Source: Leptospira sp. (lineage in GTDB: Bacteria > Spirochaetota > Leptospiria > Leptospirales > Leptospiraceae). Taken from it: a stretch of DNA of 13,851 bases. The number at the start of each line of letters is the position of its first letter. The first letter of the stretch is position 1. The DNA lies in contig JALOTI010000008.1 in assembly GCA_025457985.1 (NCBI GenBank), positions 1 to 13,851 of the forward strand, given 5' to 3'. A program made the translations under genes and the position numbers. Positions 1 to 7,684 of this stretch are shown here, one piece after another. The notes beneath the pieces are model-generated. The model searched no databases. It saw only the letters and a program-made list of their open reading frames with translations, and was not told the DNA's origin.

Positions 1-585
1 AATCAAGGCTTTTGCAAAAAAAAACTATGGAAGGCACTGAAAATAAACGATCCTATTCGTCCAGGTGACCGAATCAAAACGGGAAACGGATCCAAAGTTG
101 ATTTTACCTTCCAAGAATCCGAGTTCCGCCTCCAACCCAACACGGATTTCACTTTAAAAGAGTGGGATGCTAAGAAAAAAACCTCGAGCATTCACGTTGA
201 GACGGGAGCATCCTGGTTCCGAGTGAAGGGATTCCAGTCCGGCAATTTTCAAGTTAGTACTCCGACCACAACAGCTGGTGTTCGTGGAACCGCATTTGGT
301 GTGTTTTACGAAGAAAAGGAAAAAAAGGGTTACACTTGTGTTTGTGAAGGAAAGGTCAATATCAATGGTACGGACTTTACGAAAGGAACCGGCGGAGCAT
401 TGGCAAAAGGTGCAACAGATTTGGAAAAAAATGAGTACAAAGATCTGATAACCAAAGAAGGTTCGACAATCCTTATGAAGGAAAGAATGAAATCGATGCC
501 GATGCTTTCTCGTTGCCTCCCATGCCACAAACCAATTGGTTGGACTTCGGATGGTTTTTTACCTGATGAAAAGTATGGAAAGTAG
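1..585 (+). CDS. FecR-domain protein with C-terminal CxxCH motif (5' end missing)
   Basis: The reading frame is open from base 1 to a TAG at 583-585, so only the last 194 residues are in the window and the start lies upstream. FecR-family hallmarks are visible: the 'W-x-x-L ... I-R-P-G-D-R-I-K-T-G' opening, 'F-R-L-Q-P-N-T' and 'V-S-T-P-T-T-T-A-G-V-R-G-T' (about bases 250-291), then 'C-V-C-E-G-K-V'. FecR domains are usually periplasmic or surface ligand-binding/regulatory modules with a beta fold. The tail is unusual. Bases 514-528 encode C-L-P-C-H, the c-type heme attachment pattern, followed by about 21 residues rich in Gly, Asp and Lys. A preceding Met-Pro-Met could supply an axial ligand, but this is inference. 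The stop overlaps the GTG of the outer-membrane protein gene by one base, and a DsbD-like gene follows, so an envelope redox role is plausible. The FecR assignment is firm; heme binding is not shown. Confidence 0.85.
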   Translation, partial: NQGFCKKKLWKALKINDPIRPGDRIKTGNGSKVDFTFQESEFRLQPNTDFTLKEWDAKKKTSSIHVETGASWFRVKGFQSGNFQVSTPTTTAGVRGTAFGVFYEEKEKKGYTCVCEGKVNINGTDFTKGTGGALAKGATDLEKNEYKDLITKEGSTILMKERMKSMPMLSRCLPCHKPIGWTSDGFLPDEKYGK

Positions 586-1979
586 TGTTTAAAAAATTTT
601 ATTTTTGTTTTTTATTCTTCTTCGCATCATCTCTGTTAAGCGAAGAGGTTGTTACAACAAAAAAAGATGAGCCAGACGGATATTATGGTTTGAAGTTGGG
701 TGCTATTGTTACTCCAACATTTAGTTACCGAATCCGGGACAAAGCGTCCGGAACAACAGATCTTTCTCCGTCTGACAGGTCAGGATTTTCCCTTCCATGG
801 ACTTTGTTTTTTGTATCAAAACAATGGGAAGAAACAGGTGTCAAAGTTGAATTTTGGGGAGAGATACTCCGTGGAGATGCAATCAGCCAAAATACAGCCA
901 CGGATGGGGGAAATAAATCTAACCCCTACATATTTGCAATACGTAGGGCGAATGTATCAAAAACCTGGAGTTTTAGCTCAACTAAACATACACTTCAATT
1001 TGGAATGTTTGAACTTCCTCATATGTTTTCTGTTTGGTCAGGGTATTATGATTGGCGTTATATCGACAGAAGTCCACTCGAATCATTAGGTTTTGCAAAA
1101 GACCCAGTTGACCTTGGATTAAATTACATCGGAACTTGGAGATCCCTTTCGCTTCAACTAGCAACTGTAAATGGAGAAGGGTACAGAAGTGTTCAGAATG
1201 TATCTGGAACTGGCTTTGACGGGATTGTTAAACTAAGCTGGGAAGAAAAATGGACGGATTCCTTTAAAACTGGACTCCACCTTCTTGGTCGAAGGGCCAA
1301 TGCATTTGGAAATGCTGGGGATGAGTGTCGTGAGGGTAGAACTAATTGCCTTCTTAGTGACAACAACCCGAATACCAGGAAAAGAGGTTCACTTTCTCTT
1401 TCGATGGAAAATGTGTGGGCAATTGAAGCTAATGTTATATATCGCGAATATATTAATTTTGGAATTGGGGGACTTGCAAAAAAGAAATTGGGTGGTGAAA
1501 TTCGAGATCTGAACCAACCTTTCGCATTTGCTGAAAAAGTTCCAGAACGGATTGGACGCGGTGGTTATCTATGGTTGGGATTAGGGAATAAAACCTTGCG
1601 AGTTGTCTTTCGTGGTGAAATTGGAACTGGTGGACCCACTCCAGGCGTCAGAGAAACAGAAACCACAGAACAAGAGCCATGGGTTCGATTCAAGGATCCA
1701 AGGGTTGCGGATATTTATTCCGACAAATCTTATTATATCCAAAGGCAGATTTTTGGAGAGTGGTTCGCCATGGGAGAAACAAGACTTGCTATCGGTTATG
1801 GAGAAACTCGATCTTTCGATCGACGTGGTGAACCGAATAAATGGTATGTAGACAGTTTTGGTGAAGTGAGAAATCGTGTTCAATATGAAGCGGAAATCCA
1901 ATCCCCGACCCAAAACCCCATTTCGGTATATGGTCGATTGGATAGAAGTCTGATATTCAAAGCAACTACTGTGTTTTAA
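585..1979 (+). CDS. Outer-membrane beta-barrel protein (porin-like)
   Basis: This 464-residue protein has a clear signal peptide: M-F-K-K followed by a Phe/Leu-rich core ending near residue 20 (S-S-L-L-S-E-E). The mature part alternates polar and aromatic residues in repeated strands, has Gly/Asn-rich turns, and ends in T-T-V-F. A terminal Phe is the classic signature for barrel insertion by the BAM machinery. No specific porin family was recognised; a phosphate-selective or alginate-export-like porin is possible. The GTG start at 585 is the only codon that gives a proper signal peptide, and it overlaps the upstream TAG. A purine-rich GGAAAG at 577-582 lies too close to be an ideal ribosome site, so translational coupling is likely. 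C248 and C255 lie in one putative loop and could form a disulfide, which fits the DsbD-like gene six bases downstream. The barrel call is strong; transport specificity is unknown. Confidence 0.85.
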   Translation: MFKKFYFCFLFFFASSLLSEEVVTTKKDEPDGYYGLKLGAIVTPTFSYRIRDKASGTTDLSPSDRSGFSLPWTLFFVSKQWEETGVKVEFWGEILRGDAISQNTATDGGNKSNPYIFAIRRANVSKTWSFSSTKHTLQFGMFELPHMFSVWSGYYDWRYIDRSPLESLGFAKDPVDLGLNYIGTWRSLSLQLATVNGEGYRSVQNVSGTGFDGIVKLSWEEKWTDSFKTGLHLLGRRANAFGNAGDECREGRTNCLLSDNNPNTRKRGSLSLSMENVWAIEANVIYREYINFGIGGLAKKKLGGEIRDLNQPFAFAEKVPERIGRGGYLWLGLGNKTLRVVFRGEIGTGGPTPGVRETETTEQEPWVRFKDPRVADIYSDKSYYIQRQIFGEWFAMGETRLAIGYGETRSFDRRGEPNKWYVDSFGEVRNRVQYEAEIQSPTQNPISVYGRLDRSLIFKATTVF

Positions 1980-1985
1980 TTCTTT

Positions 1986-3332
1986 ATGTTTTCTGAACTT
2001 CAAATTTTTATCGAAAAGCAGATTTTAGGTGGTGGTTTAGGTTTTGTACCACTTATGTTTTTGTTTATTGGTGGATTTTTGGCTAGTTTGCTTCCTTGTG
2101 TATACCCGCTCTATCCTATCACTGCAGGAATTTTGAGCAAAAGAACAGCTGATGCCTCCCAAAAAAAATGGAGCCACCCACTAGTTTATTATATGGGACT
2201 CTCATCGACTTATTTTGGATTCGGGTTGATTGCTGGATTTACTGGTGGTGCTTTTAATACCTTCTTGAGATATCCTGAGACAAACTTATTTTTTTCCTAT
2301 CTATTGTTTATCCTCGCGCTTACTTCGGCAGAACTGCTAATCATTCCCATTTTTTCAGGAAACCAGTTTTCATCATCAAAATCGAGTTATGCGAATAGTT
2401 TTTTTCTAGGTGTAGGAGCAGGACTCTTGTCCTCCCCTTGTGTTGGACCGGTAGTTGTGACAGTTCTCGTGCAACTCATTTCCAACCAAAATGAAGGAAT
2501 CCAGATTCTATCTCTTTTAGGCACCTCGATAAAAATGTTATTTTTTGGATTGGGATTGGGTTTGCCTTTCCTTCTCATTGGGGTTTTTGGATTCGCCTTA
2601 CCAAAGTCAGGCAAATGGATGAAGTTTATCCAATCCTTTCTATCTCTGCTAATTTTATACTTTTCGTATACTTACTTGGAGAAAGCGACAAACATCTGGG
2701 GACTGGAGAGTTCGGCCGCTATATTGTATTTTTTTCTTTGGTGTTTGGTTATTTACCTATTTTTTTTAAAAACCAACACAGAAAACTATCTCCACCAAAG
2801 AGTAAAGTCAGCACTCCTAAACACAACATTGTTTTTTCTATTCGCATTATTCTTATTACACGTAAATTCTGAAAACAATCGAAATTTTTTAAAACACTTG
2901 AATTTTCTTCCGAATACTTCCAATTCTGATTTGAATTCCGATTCATTCGATTCATCGAGTTTTCAAAAAGAAATACATGGCAATTTGATATGGTATCGAA
3001 ACGAAGCAGATGTTTGGCGAATGTCAAAACAATCCGGCCTTCCTGTATTTATAGATTTTTATGCAGATTGGTGTACCAATTGCAAAGAGTTCCAAAAGCT
3101 CACTCTAAAAGACTCCCAATTGAACGTATCTTTAAAAGACAAGGCGATCCTTTGGAAGATTTATGATACTGACCCTATTTTTGAAACATTTCAGGAAAAT
3201 CCTAAATACATTGAATTAAAAATCGGACTGCCATTCTTTTTAGTCCTAGGCTCCGATGGGCATTTAATTTACAAAACAAATGATTATTTGGATACAAAAG
3301 GAATGGTCAATGCTATTCAAAGACCAAAGTAG
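1986..3332 (+). CDS. DsbD/CcdA-type thiol:disulfide interchange protein lacking the alpha domain
   Basis: This 448-residue membrane protein moves reducing equivalents from cytoplasmic thioredoxin to the periplasm. About eight hydrophobic segments cover residues 20-295. They contain the two membrane cysteines of the DsbD/CcdA family: C38 in L-P-C-V-Y-P and C152 in S-S-P-C-V-G-P. A Ser/Asn/Asp-rich linker (about 310-325) leads to a C-terminal thioredoxin-like domain with D-F-Y-A-D-W-C363-T-N-C366-K-E-F, the DsbD gamma pattern. Classical DsbD is roughly 560-570 residues and has an N-terminal periplasmic alpha domain that passes electrons to DsbC or CcmG-like partners; that domain is absent here. 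The ATG at 1986 is chosen because it lies just before the first membrane segment and six bases after the upstream stop. No Shine-Dalgarno sequence is visible, so coupling to the porin gene is likely. Its partner could be cytochrome c maturation or the CxxCH of the FecR protein (inference). Confidence 0.9.
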   Translation: MFSELQIFIEKQILGGGLGFVPLMFLFIGGFLASLLPCVYPLYPITAGILSKRTADASQKKWSHPLVYYMGLSSTYFGFGLIAGFTGGAFNTFLRYPETNLFFSYLLFILALTSAELLIIPIFSGNQFSSSKSSYANSFFLGVGAGLLSSPCVGPVVVTVLVQLISNQNEGIQILSLLGTSIKMLFFGLGLGLPFLLIGVFGFALPKSGKWMKFIQSFLSLLILYFSYTYLEKATNIWGLESSAAILYFFLWCLVIYLFFLKTNTENYLHQRVKSALLNTTLFFLFALFLLHVNSENNRNFLKHLNFLPNTSNSDLNSDSFDSSSFQKEIHGNLIWYRNEADVWRMSKQSGLPVFIDFYADWCTNCKEFQKLTLKDSQLNVSLKDKAILWKIYDTDPIFETFQENPKYIELKIGLPFFLVLGSDGHLIYKTNDYLDTKGMVNAIQRPK

Positions 3333-3367
3333 AGCTCAAAGTTTAATTCAAGCGTAGATTTTTCTTT

Positions 3368-4315
3368 TTAACTTAACTTGGGTAAACTTTGTAAGGTTTG
3401 TAAATATTCTTCCGCTATTTGTTTTACGATTGCGCCTGCAGGCTTTATTTCTTCAATTTGAGCGACTCCTTGTCCGGCAGACCAGATATCCCTCCACCGT
3501 TTGTATTCCTGTTCGACCGCGTGTTCACCTCCAGCATGACCTGCTGCGATTTTTTTAGGTCCATCGACCAAAATTTCTGGCGATTTTTCTACGGATTTGG
3601 ATAACCAATTGGCTGGAATTCCTGAAATTTTTTCAGTGTAGATAATTTCATCTGGAGATGAATCAATTAACATTTGTTTGTATTCATTTTGTGCTCTGGA
3701 TTCAGGTGTTGCAATAAATTTAGTCCCAATGTATACAGCATCAGCGCCAAGAGCGAGAGCTGCCGCCATTTGAGATCCAGAAGATATGGCACCCGCGGCA
3801 ATAACTGGAAGTCCAACTTCTTTTTTTAAATAAGGGATTAAGGCAAAAGGATTGATATTACCAGCATGACCGCCTGCCCCTTGTGAGACGGCAATGAGAG
3901 CATCGGCGCCTGACTTGGCAACTAATTGTGCATGTTTTAAAGTTGTGACATCACAAAATAGAGTAGATCCATTTGATTTAATTTCTTTTGCAATTGTACG
4001 TGGAGTACCTAGGCTAGTTATGATGAGCTCGACTTTCATCTCCATTACAATTTCAAATTGTTTTGCCCAATTAGGATTGTGTTCTTTGTGGAGGATGAGG
4101 TTAACACCAATTGGTTTTTTTGTTTTAGATCGAATTTCCTTTAAGCCTTCTCTGAGTTGTTCGGGAGTTCTATAATTTAAGGACGGAAAACAACCGATTC
4201 CACCAGCTTCTGATACAGCAACGACTAACTCGGGATAGGACACTAAAAACATAGGCGCTGCAATGATCGGTAAATCAATGTTCAATTTCTCAGTAATTGC
4301 CGTCTTAATTTTCAT
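3368..4315 (-). CDS. Nitronate monooxygenase-family FMN oxidoreductase
   Basis: This 315-residue protein belongs to the 2-nitropropane dioxygenase/nitronate monooxygenase family, FMN TIM-barrel enzymes that oxidise alkyl nitronates; some relatives are NADH:quinone reductases or enoyl reductases. Visible motifs are I-I-A-A-P-M near residue 20, the S-E-A-G-G-I-G turn at 35-41, and G-A-G-G-H-A-G with the conserved active-site His at H150. Further on are A-A-G-A-I-S-S-G and the phosphate-binding G-A-D-A-V-Y-I-G-T-K-F, followed late by S-A-G-Q-G-V. The length is normal for the family and the barrel looks intact. It lies 12 bases after the small exported-protein gene on the same strand, with a good ribosome site before its ATG. 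It converges on the DsbD-like gene with 35 bases between stops. The true substrate cannot be read from sequence; nitronate detoxification is the default family role. Confidence 0.9.
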   Translation of the reverse strand: MKIKTAITEKLNIDLPIIAAPMFLVSYPELVVAVSEAGGIGCFPSLNYRTPEQLREGLKEIRSKTKKPIGVNLILHKEHNPNWAKQFEIVMEMKVELIITSLGTPRTIAKEIKSNGSTLFCDVTTLKHAQLVAKSGADALIAVSQGAGGHAGNINPFALIPYLKKEVGLPVIAAGAISSGSQMAAALALGADAVYIGTKFIATPESRAQNEYKQMLIDSSPDEIIYTEKISGIPANWLSKSVEKSPEILVDGPKKIAAGHAGGEHAVEQEYKRWRDIWSAGQGVAQIEEIKPAGAIVKQIAEEYLQTLQSLPKLS

Positions 4316-4322
4316 ACATTAG

Positions 4323-4326
4323 CCTC
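4323..4326 (-). promoter_or_regulatory. Ribosome binding site of the nitronate monooxygenase gene
   Basis: Read on the minus strand this is GAGG, seven bases before the ATG at 4315. It supports that start and shows the gene can be translated independently of the short gene just upstream. Confidence 0.6.
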
Positions 4327-4327
4327 G

Positions 4328-4624
4328 CTATTGTGGGTTTGGTTTTGGATTGAGGTTTGGAAGCTCTGCAGGGTAATTCCCCGATCTAGGAATACAACTC
4401 ATCGCAAAACCTTGGATTATGTAACAAATAGAATCTTTGGAGATACATTTGATTGATTTATTGTATTCCAACCCATCAATTTCAGTAGGAATCGAGAAAC
4501 ATTCAAGTTTGTCTTCCACAAACAATTCTTTTGGAGATTTGTTCTCCTGAGCGAAAACACTATGATGAGACAAAATATTGATCGTAAAAAATGAAAAAAA
4601 GAATAGGAATCGGAATCGATTCAT
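4328..4624 (-). CDS. Small exported four-cysteine protein, unknown function
   Basis: This 98-residue protein matches no family I recognise. It begins M-N-R-F-R-F followed by a Phe-rich hydrophobic core and a likely signal peptidase I site after V-F-A (residue 25), with Q-E next. The mature part of about 73 residues has exactly four cysteines (C42, C60, C67, C77), which could form two disulfides, and a Pro/Asn-rich tail. There is no cysteine at the cleavage site, so it is not an obvious lipoprotein. An AGGA nine bases before the ATG supports the start. It is the first gene of a two-gene unit with the flavoenzyme (12-base gap) and is divergent from the SpoIIE-type phosphatase, whose longest possible frame would overlap its first codons. 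Signal peptide, ribosome site and even cysteine count argue that it is real. Confidence 0.65.
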   Translation of the reverse strand: MNRFRFLFFFSFFTINILSHHSVFAQENKSPKELFVEDKLECFSIPTEIDGLEYNKSIKCISKDSICYIIQGFAMSCIPRSGNYPAELPNLNPKPNPQ

Positions 4625-4686
4625 TTATATTGTTCCTGCTCTCCCATTGGGAATCCAATTTGAAAGAAGTCAAACCTTATACTGTA
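4625..4686. promoter_or_regulatory. Divergent intergenic region between the four-cysteine gene and the SpoIIE phosphatase gene
   Basis: These 62 bases separate two divergent starts, so they, plus possibly the first codons, should hold both promoters. The minus strand has an AGGA ribosome site (4634-4637). A short perfect inverted repeat, TCCCA-T-TGGGA, lies at 4642-4652, near the middle. I see no convincing sigma-70 promoter on either strand that leaves room for the chosen starts. Confidence 0.4.
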
Positions 4687-6639
4687 ATGAAAATAGGCAG
4701 AATTCTATCTAATTCCAAATTTCTGTCTCGATTGAGATTAAGCATTTTTTTCTTCCTATTCTCATGTTCTAGCGAATCCATTCAAATTTCCCCTAACAAT
4801 TGGTCTGAATCCGTTTTTGATTTGGAACGTAGTTATATTTTTGTTGAGAAAAAAGAAGCTACTGATTTTCAAAATATGAAATCCATCCCAGAAGCAAATT
4901 GGCAGAGTTTCGAAACAAAAACTTTAGGTTTCGAAAGGAATGATGGCAAAGCTCTTTGGGTCAAATTTAAACCGACAGTTGCAGAAAAGCTCCGAAGTCC
5001 TGTTCTCTATGCTGAAATTGCATTAGAAGAATTCGAAGTTTATCAGAATGGAGAAAAGATTTATGACTTTTATGAATCAGATTATGTTTTCCCTCATATA
5101 ATTTCCTTAAAATCTTCCAACTCCGAAATTTACATTCGCTTTTTCTCACATTACAAAGGATATGTTGGAATGGATCGAAAGGTAGAAATCAGAGACCACA
5201 GCGATGCCCTGGTTCAACTTTTCACCGATAACTTTGCCGAAACATTCTTAGCACCGGTTTTGTTAGTCTTGAGTTTTATCTTCTCTGGATTTTTTCTACT
5301 TCGTAAACGCGAAAAGATTTTTTTATACTTTGCAATCCTTCTAGTTTCGGCTGCTTTTATACAAGGATTGAATGGCTTTGTAGGTTTCTCTTTAAAAAAA
5401 TATTCTTATATTCTAATTCCGTTCCTTTATGTAAATTTTGCACTGTTTCCTTTTTTTATACTCTTATTTCTAAATCAAATTTTCCCTCCTTTTTTTAGAA
5501 GTCTGTTTCGGATACTAAGTGTTACGCATATTTTGGTATTTGTTGTTTCTATTGTAAAAAACATGAAAACTGAAATTTCTTTTTTGAATAGCGAATATGA
5601 CTATAATTGGCTATTGATATTGGAAGCAGGAATAACTATATTATCTTCTATTTATGTTCTTTTTAAAGGAGAGAGACATCTTCGACTAGTAACCATAGGT
5701 ATCTTTTGTTTGGTAGTTGCCGGAACTCATGATACAATGGTAGATCAAGAAATCCTATCTTATAAAATCCGAATATTGAGCTTTGGCTTTTGGACAATGA
5801 TTGGACTTTTTGCAATTTTTGTCTTTAGGCATTACTCAAAAATTTTAACCTATATAAACAAAGTAAATCTAGAGCTAAGTGAAAAAAATAAAGAATTAGA
5901 ACGTCTTATTGTTATAGATAAAGATCTCACTTTGGCAAAAGCACTTCAGTCTTCTCTTCTTTCAACAAAGTTTAAGGAAGATGAAAAAATAAGAGTTATC
6001 GGATTTTCTCAAACTCTAGAATCAGTTGGGGGCGATTATTTTGATCACACTAAAGACAGTCTTGGAAACTGGGCACTTCTAATGACGGACGTTTCTGGTC
6101 ATGGAATCTCATCTGCATTAGTTGCTGCCATGTCTAAAATGGCATTTGCAGGCGCTAGTGCCTACTTACAGTATCCTTCTCGCGTCTTTCAGTTGATGAA
6201 CAGGCATTTGGTAGGAAAAACAAAGAATCTATTCATCACTGCTTCCTATATATTTATCGATACTGAGTCCAACGAACTTTCTTTTAGCAATGCAGGACAT
6301 CCTGGTTTTTTCCTGATTCGGCCCTTAGAATCCGAAGTTCTAAGATTTAACACAAAAGGAAAACCTTTAGGTCTCTTCGCTGAAACCGAGTTTTCTGAAA
6401 GAACGATTTCTGTGTTTCCAGGTGATCGAATTCTTATGTATACCGATGGCATTTTAGAGTTACTAAACGAAAACGAAGAGATGTTTGGTGAAGATCGAAT
6501 TAAAAAGTTACTCTGGGAAAATCGGTTTCAAAATATCCAATCCCTCTCAAGTATTTTACAAGATGCTTTCTATCGCTTTTCTAGTGGTTGGAAATACCAA
6601 ATGGATGATTTGAGTTATCTCTTAATTGAGATCATCTAA
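4687..6639 (+). CDS. 7TMR-DISM receptor with SpoIIE/PP2C serine phosphatase domain
   Basis: From the ATG at 4687 the protein has 650 residues. A lipoprotein-like signal (basic N-terminus, S-I-F-F-F, then L-F-S-C27) precedes a periplasmic region (about 28-185) resembling a 7TMR-DISM extracellular domain. Roughly seven membrane segments (about 188-386) and a short charged helix, probably a coiled coil (about 390-415), follow. The C-terminal SpoIIE/RsbU-type PP2C domain (about 415-650) keeps the metal-binding motifs: G-G-D450-Y-F-D, T-D468-V-S-G-H-G, N-A-G-H-P (535-539), Y-T-D587-G and M-D640-D-L. The catalytic site therefore looks intact. Such proteins usually sense an envelope signal and dephosphorylate an anti-sigma-factor antagonist in partner switching; no such partner lies in this window. 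The frame is open back to an ATG at 4591, but that start would overlap the divergent gene and bury the signal peptide, so 4687 is preferred even though its ribosome site is weak. Confidence 0.9.
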   Translation: MKIGRILSNSKFLSRLRLSIFFFLFSCSSESIQISPNNWSESVFDLERSYIFVEKKEATDFQNMKSIPEANWQSFETKTLGFERNDGKALWVKFKPTVAEKLRSPVLYAEIALEEFEVYQNGEKIYDFYESDYVFPHIISLKSSNSEIYIRFFSHYKGYVGMDRKVEIRDHSDALVQLFTDNFAETFLAPVLLVLSFIFSGFFLLRKREKIFLYFAILLVSAAFIQGLNGFVGFSLKKYSYILIPFLYVNFALFPFFILLFLNQIFPPFFRSLFRILSVTHILVFVVSIVKNMKTEISFLNSEYDYNWLLILEAGITILSSIYVLFKGERHLRLVTIGIFCLVVAGTHDTMVDQEILSYKIRILSFGFWTMIGLFAIFVFRHYSKILTYINKVNLELSEKNKELERLIVIDKDLTLAKALQSSLLSTKFKEDEKIRVIGFSQTLESVGGDYFDHTKDSLGNWALLMTDVSGHGISSALVAAMSKMAFAGASAYLQYPSRVFQLMNRHLVGKTKNLFITASYIFIDTESNELSFSNAGHPGFFLIRPLESEVLRFNTKGKPLGLFAETEFSERTISVFPGDRILMYTDGILELLNENEEMFGEDRIKKLLWENRFQNIQSLSSILQDAFYRFSSGWKYQMDDLSYLLIEII

Positions 6640-6646
6640 TAATGTT

Positions 6647-7684
6647 TTATAACTCTGGATTGATGATAAATCGAATAGGATTACCCTTTTTCTCTTCCAA
6701 TGCATGGAGATACTCATTGGTATCTTCTAATTTATGAATACCTGTAATCGACTTTGTCAGGTTGAGTTTATTTGAAGTAACCAGGTCAATGAGTTCAGGT
6801 ATCGCTCTTCTATCTGAACCATAAGATCCCGTTATGCGAATCTGCCTTTCTATTAAAAAGAATGGCATTGGAATTTCTAACTTAAGCCTGCCGATACCGA
6901 CAAGAACTATCCTTCCACCTCGGTTCATTGCTCGAACAGAATTTTCTACACTCGGCATATAACCTGAAAAATCACAAAGTAGGTCAATCCCGCCGATTTT
7001 TTCTTTGAGCGTTTTTCCGACATTCATCGTTTTTTCCACTAGGATAACTTCGTCCGCTCCATACATTTTTGCATTTTCTAAGGATCCTTCATCAATATCG
7101 ATCGCTATAACCTTTCCTGCACCAAGTGCTTTAGAGATTGCCACTCCGTGAATTCCTAGTCCGCCACAACCAATAATTGCGACGATATCTCCAGGTTTTA
7201 TATCACCTTGGTATTTGATCGCATGATATGGAGTTGAAACAGCGTCAGCTAATATTGCCCCTTCTGCAAACGGGATGGAATCTGGTAATAAATTTAAATA
7301 TCTTTCTTCGATGATTAAGTATTCTGCAAACCCACCACGCTGATTGAAACCTAAGACCCCAATTTCCTCACATAGATTTTCTTTTCCCGACAAACAATGT
7401 TTACACTTCCCGCAAGAAGTACCTGCACTAACGACCACTCGATCGCCAACTTTAAACCTTGTTACAAGTTCCCCAATTTCTGTGATTATACCCGAAGTTT
7501 CATGTCCTGGTACGCAAGGAGAGTAGGTCGCTTTCATTTTTCCATGTAGCACCAAATGGATGTCAGACCCACAAATTCCACATGCTTTCACTTTTATTTT
7601 TACAGAAGTTGGTGGAGTTGGTGGTAGGTCTAGCTCCACAACTTCCAAAGCACGTTTGCCAGAGGGTAAAATCGCTGCTTTCAT
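6647..7684 (-). CDS. Zinc-dependent medium-chain alcohol dehydrogenase
   Basis: This 345-residue protein is a canonical zinc-containing medium-chain dehydrogenase/reductase, oxidising an alcohol with NAD(P). Catalytic zinc ligands are C38 (in C-G-I-C-G-S-D) with H61-E62 in P-G-H-E. The structural zinc lobe is complete: C91, C94, C97 and C105. The nucleotide site G172-C-G-G-L-G177 keeps the GxGxxG pattern and is followed by an Ala/Lys-rich helix and an acidic strand end (A-I-D-I-D), which favours NAD over NADP. Length is normal. The substrate is not evident; threonine/sorbitol dehydrogenase-like and cyclic hydroxyacyl-CoA dehydrogenase-like members share these features. Its ATG overlaps the TGA of the preceding helical-protein gene by four bases (ATGA), so it is translationally coupled and is the second gene of that unit. 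It converges on the phosphatase gene with seven bases between stops. Confidence 0.92.
   Translation of the reverse strand: MKAAILPSGKRALEVVELDLPPTPPTSVKIKVKACGICGSDIHLVLHGKMKATYSPCVPGHETSGIITEIGELVTRFKVGDRVVVSAGTSCGKCKHCLSGKENLCEEIGVLGFNQRGGFAEYLIIEERYLNLLPDSIPFAEGAILADAVSTPYHAIKYQGDIKPGDIVAIIGCGGLGIHGVAISKALGAGKVIAIDIDEGSLENAKMYGADEVILVEKTMNVGKTLKEKIGGIDLLCDFSGYMPSVENSVRAMNRGGRIVLVGIGRLKLEIPMPFFLIERQIRITGSYGSDRRAIPELIDLVTSNKLNLTKSITGIHKLEDTNEYLHALEEKKGNPIRFIINPEL

Noticed and set aside
154..528. Minus-strand 124-residue open frame opposite the FecR gene.
   Set aside because: It is antisense to a clear FecR domain and has no coherent protein features; it is a shadow frame.
1581..2003. Minus-strand 140-residue open frame opposite the porin gene end.
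   Set aside because: It lies opposite a well-supported barrel C-terminus and has no signal, motif or ribosome site.
3333..3367. Possible terminator between the converging DsbD-like and nitronate monooxygenase genes.
   Set aside because: The gap is T-rich but I could find no stable hairpin in it.
4642..4652. Perfect inverted repeat TCCCA-T-TGGGA in the divergent gap.
   Set aside because: The five-base arms are too short to call an operator without a second copy; none was seen.
4591..4686. N-terminal extension of the SpoIIE-type phosphatase from an ATG at 4591.
   Set aside because: It would overlap the first 34 bases of the divergent exported-protein gene, has no ribosome site, and would place 32 residues before a good lipoprotein-like signal.
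4660..4688. Sigma-70-like TTGAAA, 17-base spacer, TGTAAT on the plus strand.
   Set aside because: The -10 would overlap the ATG at 4687, so a transcript from it could not carry the chosen start codon; probably chance in AT-rich DNA.
6631..6667. ATCATC ... GATGAT inverted repeat across the convergent stops, as a bidirectional terminator.
   Set aside because: Six-base AT-rich arms around a loop of about 25 bases with no U-tract do not form a convincing terminator.
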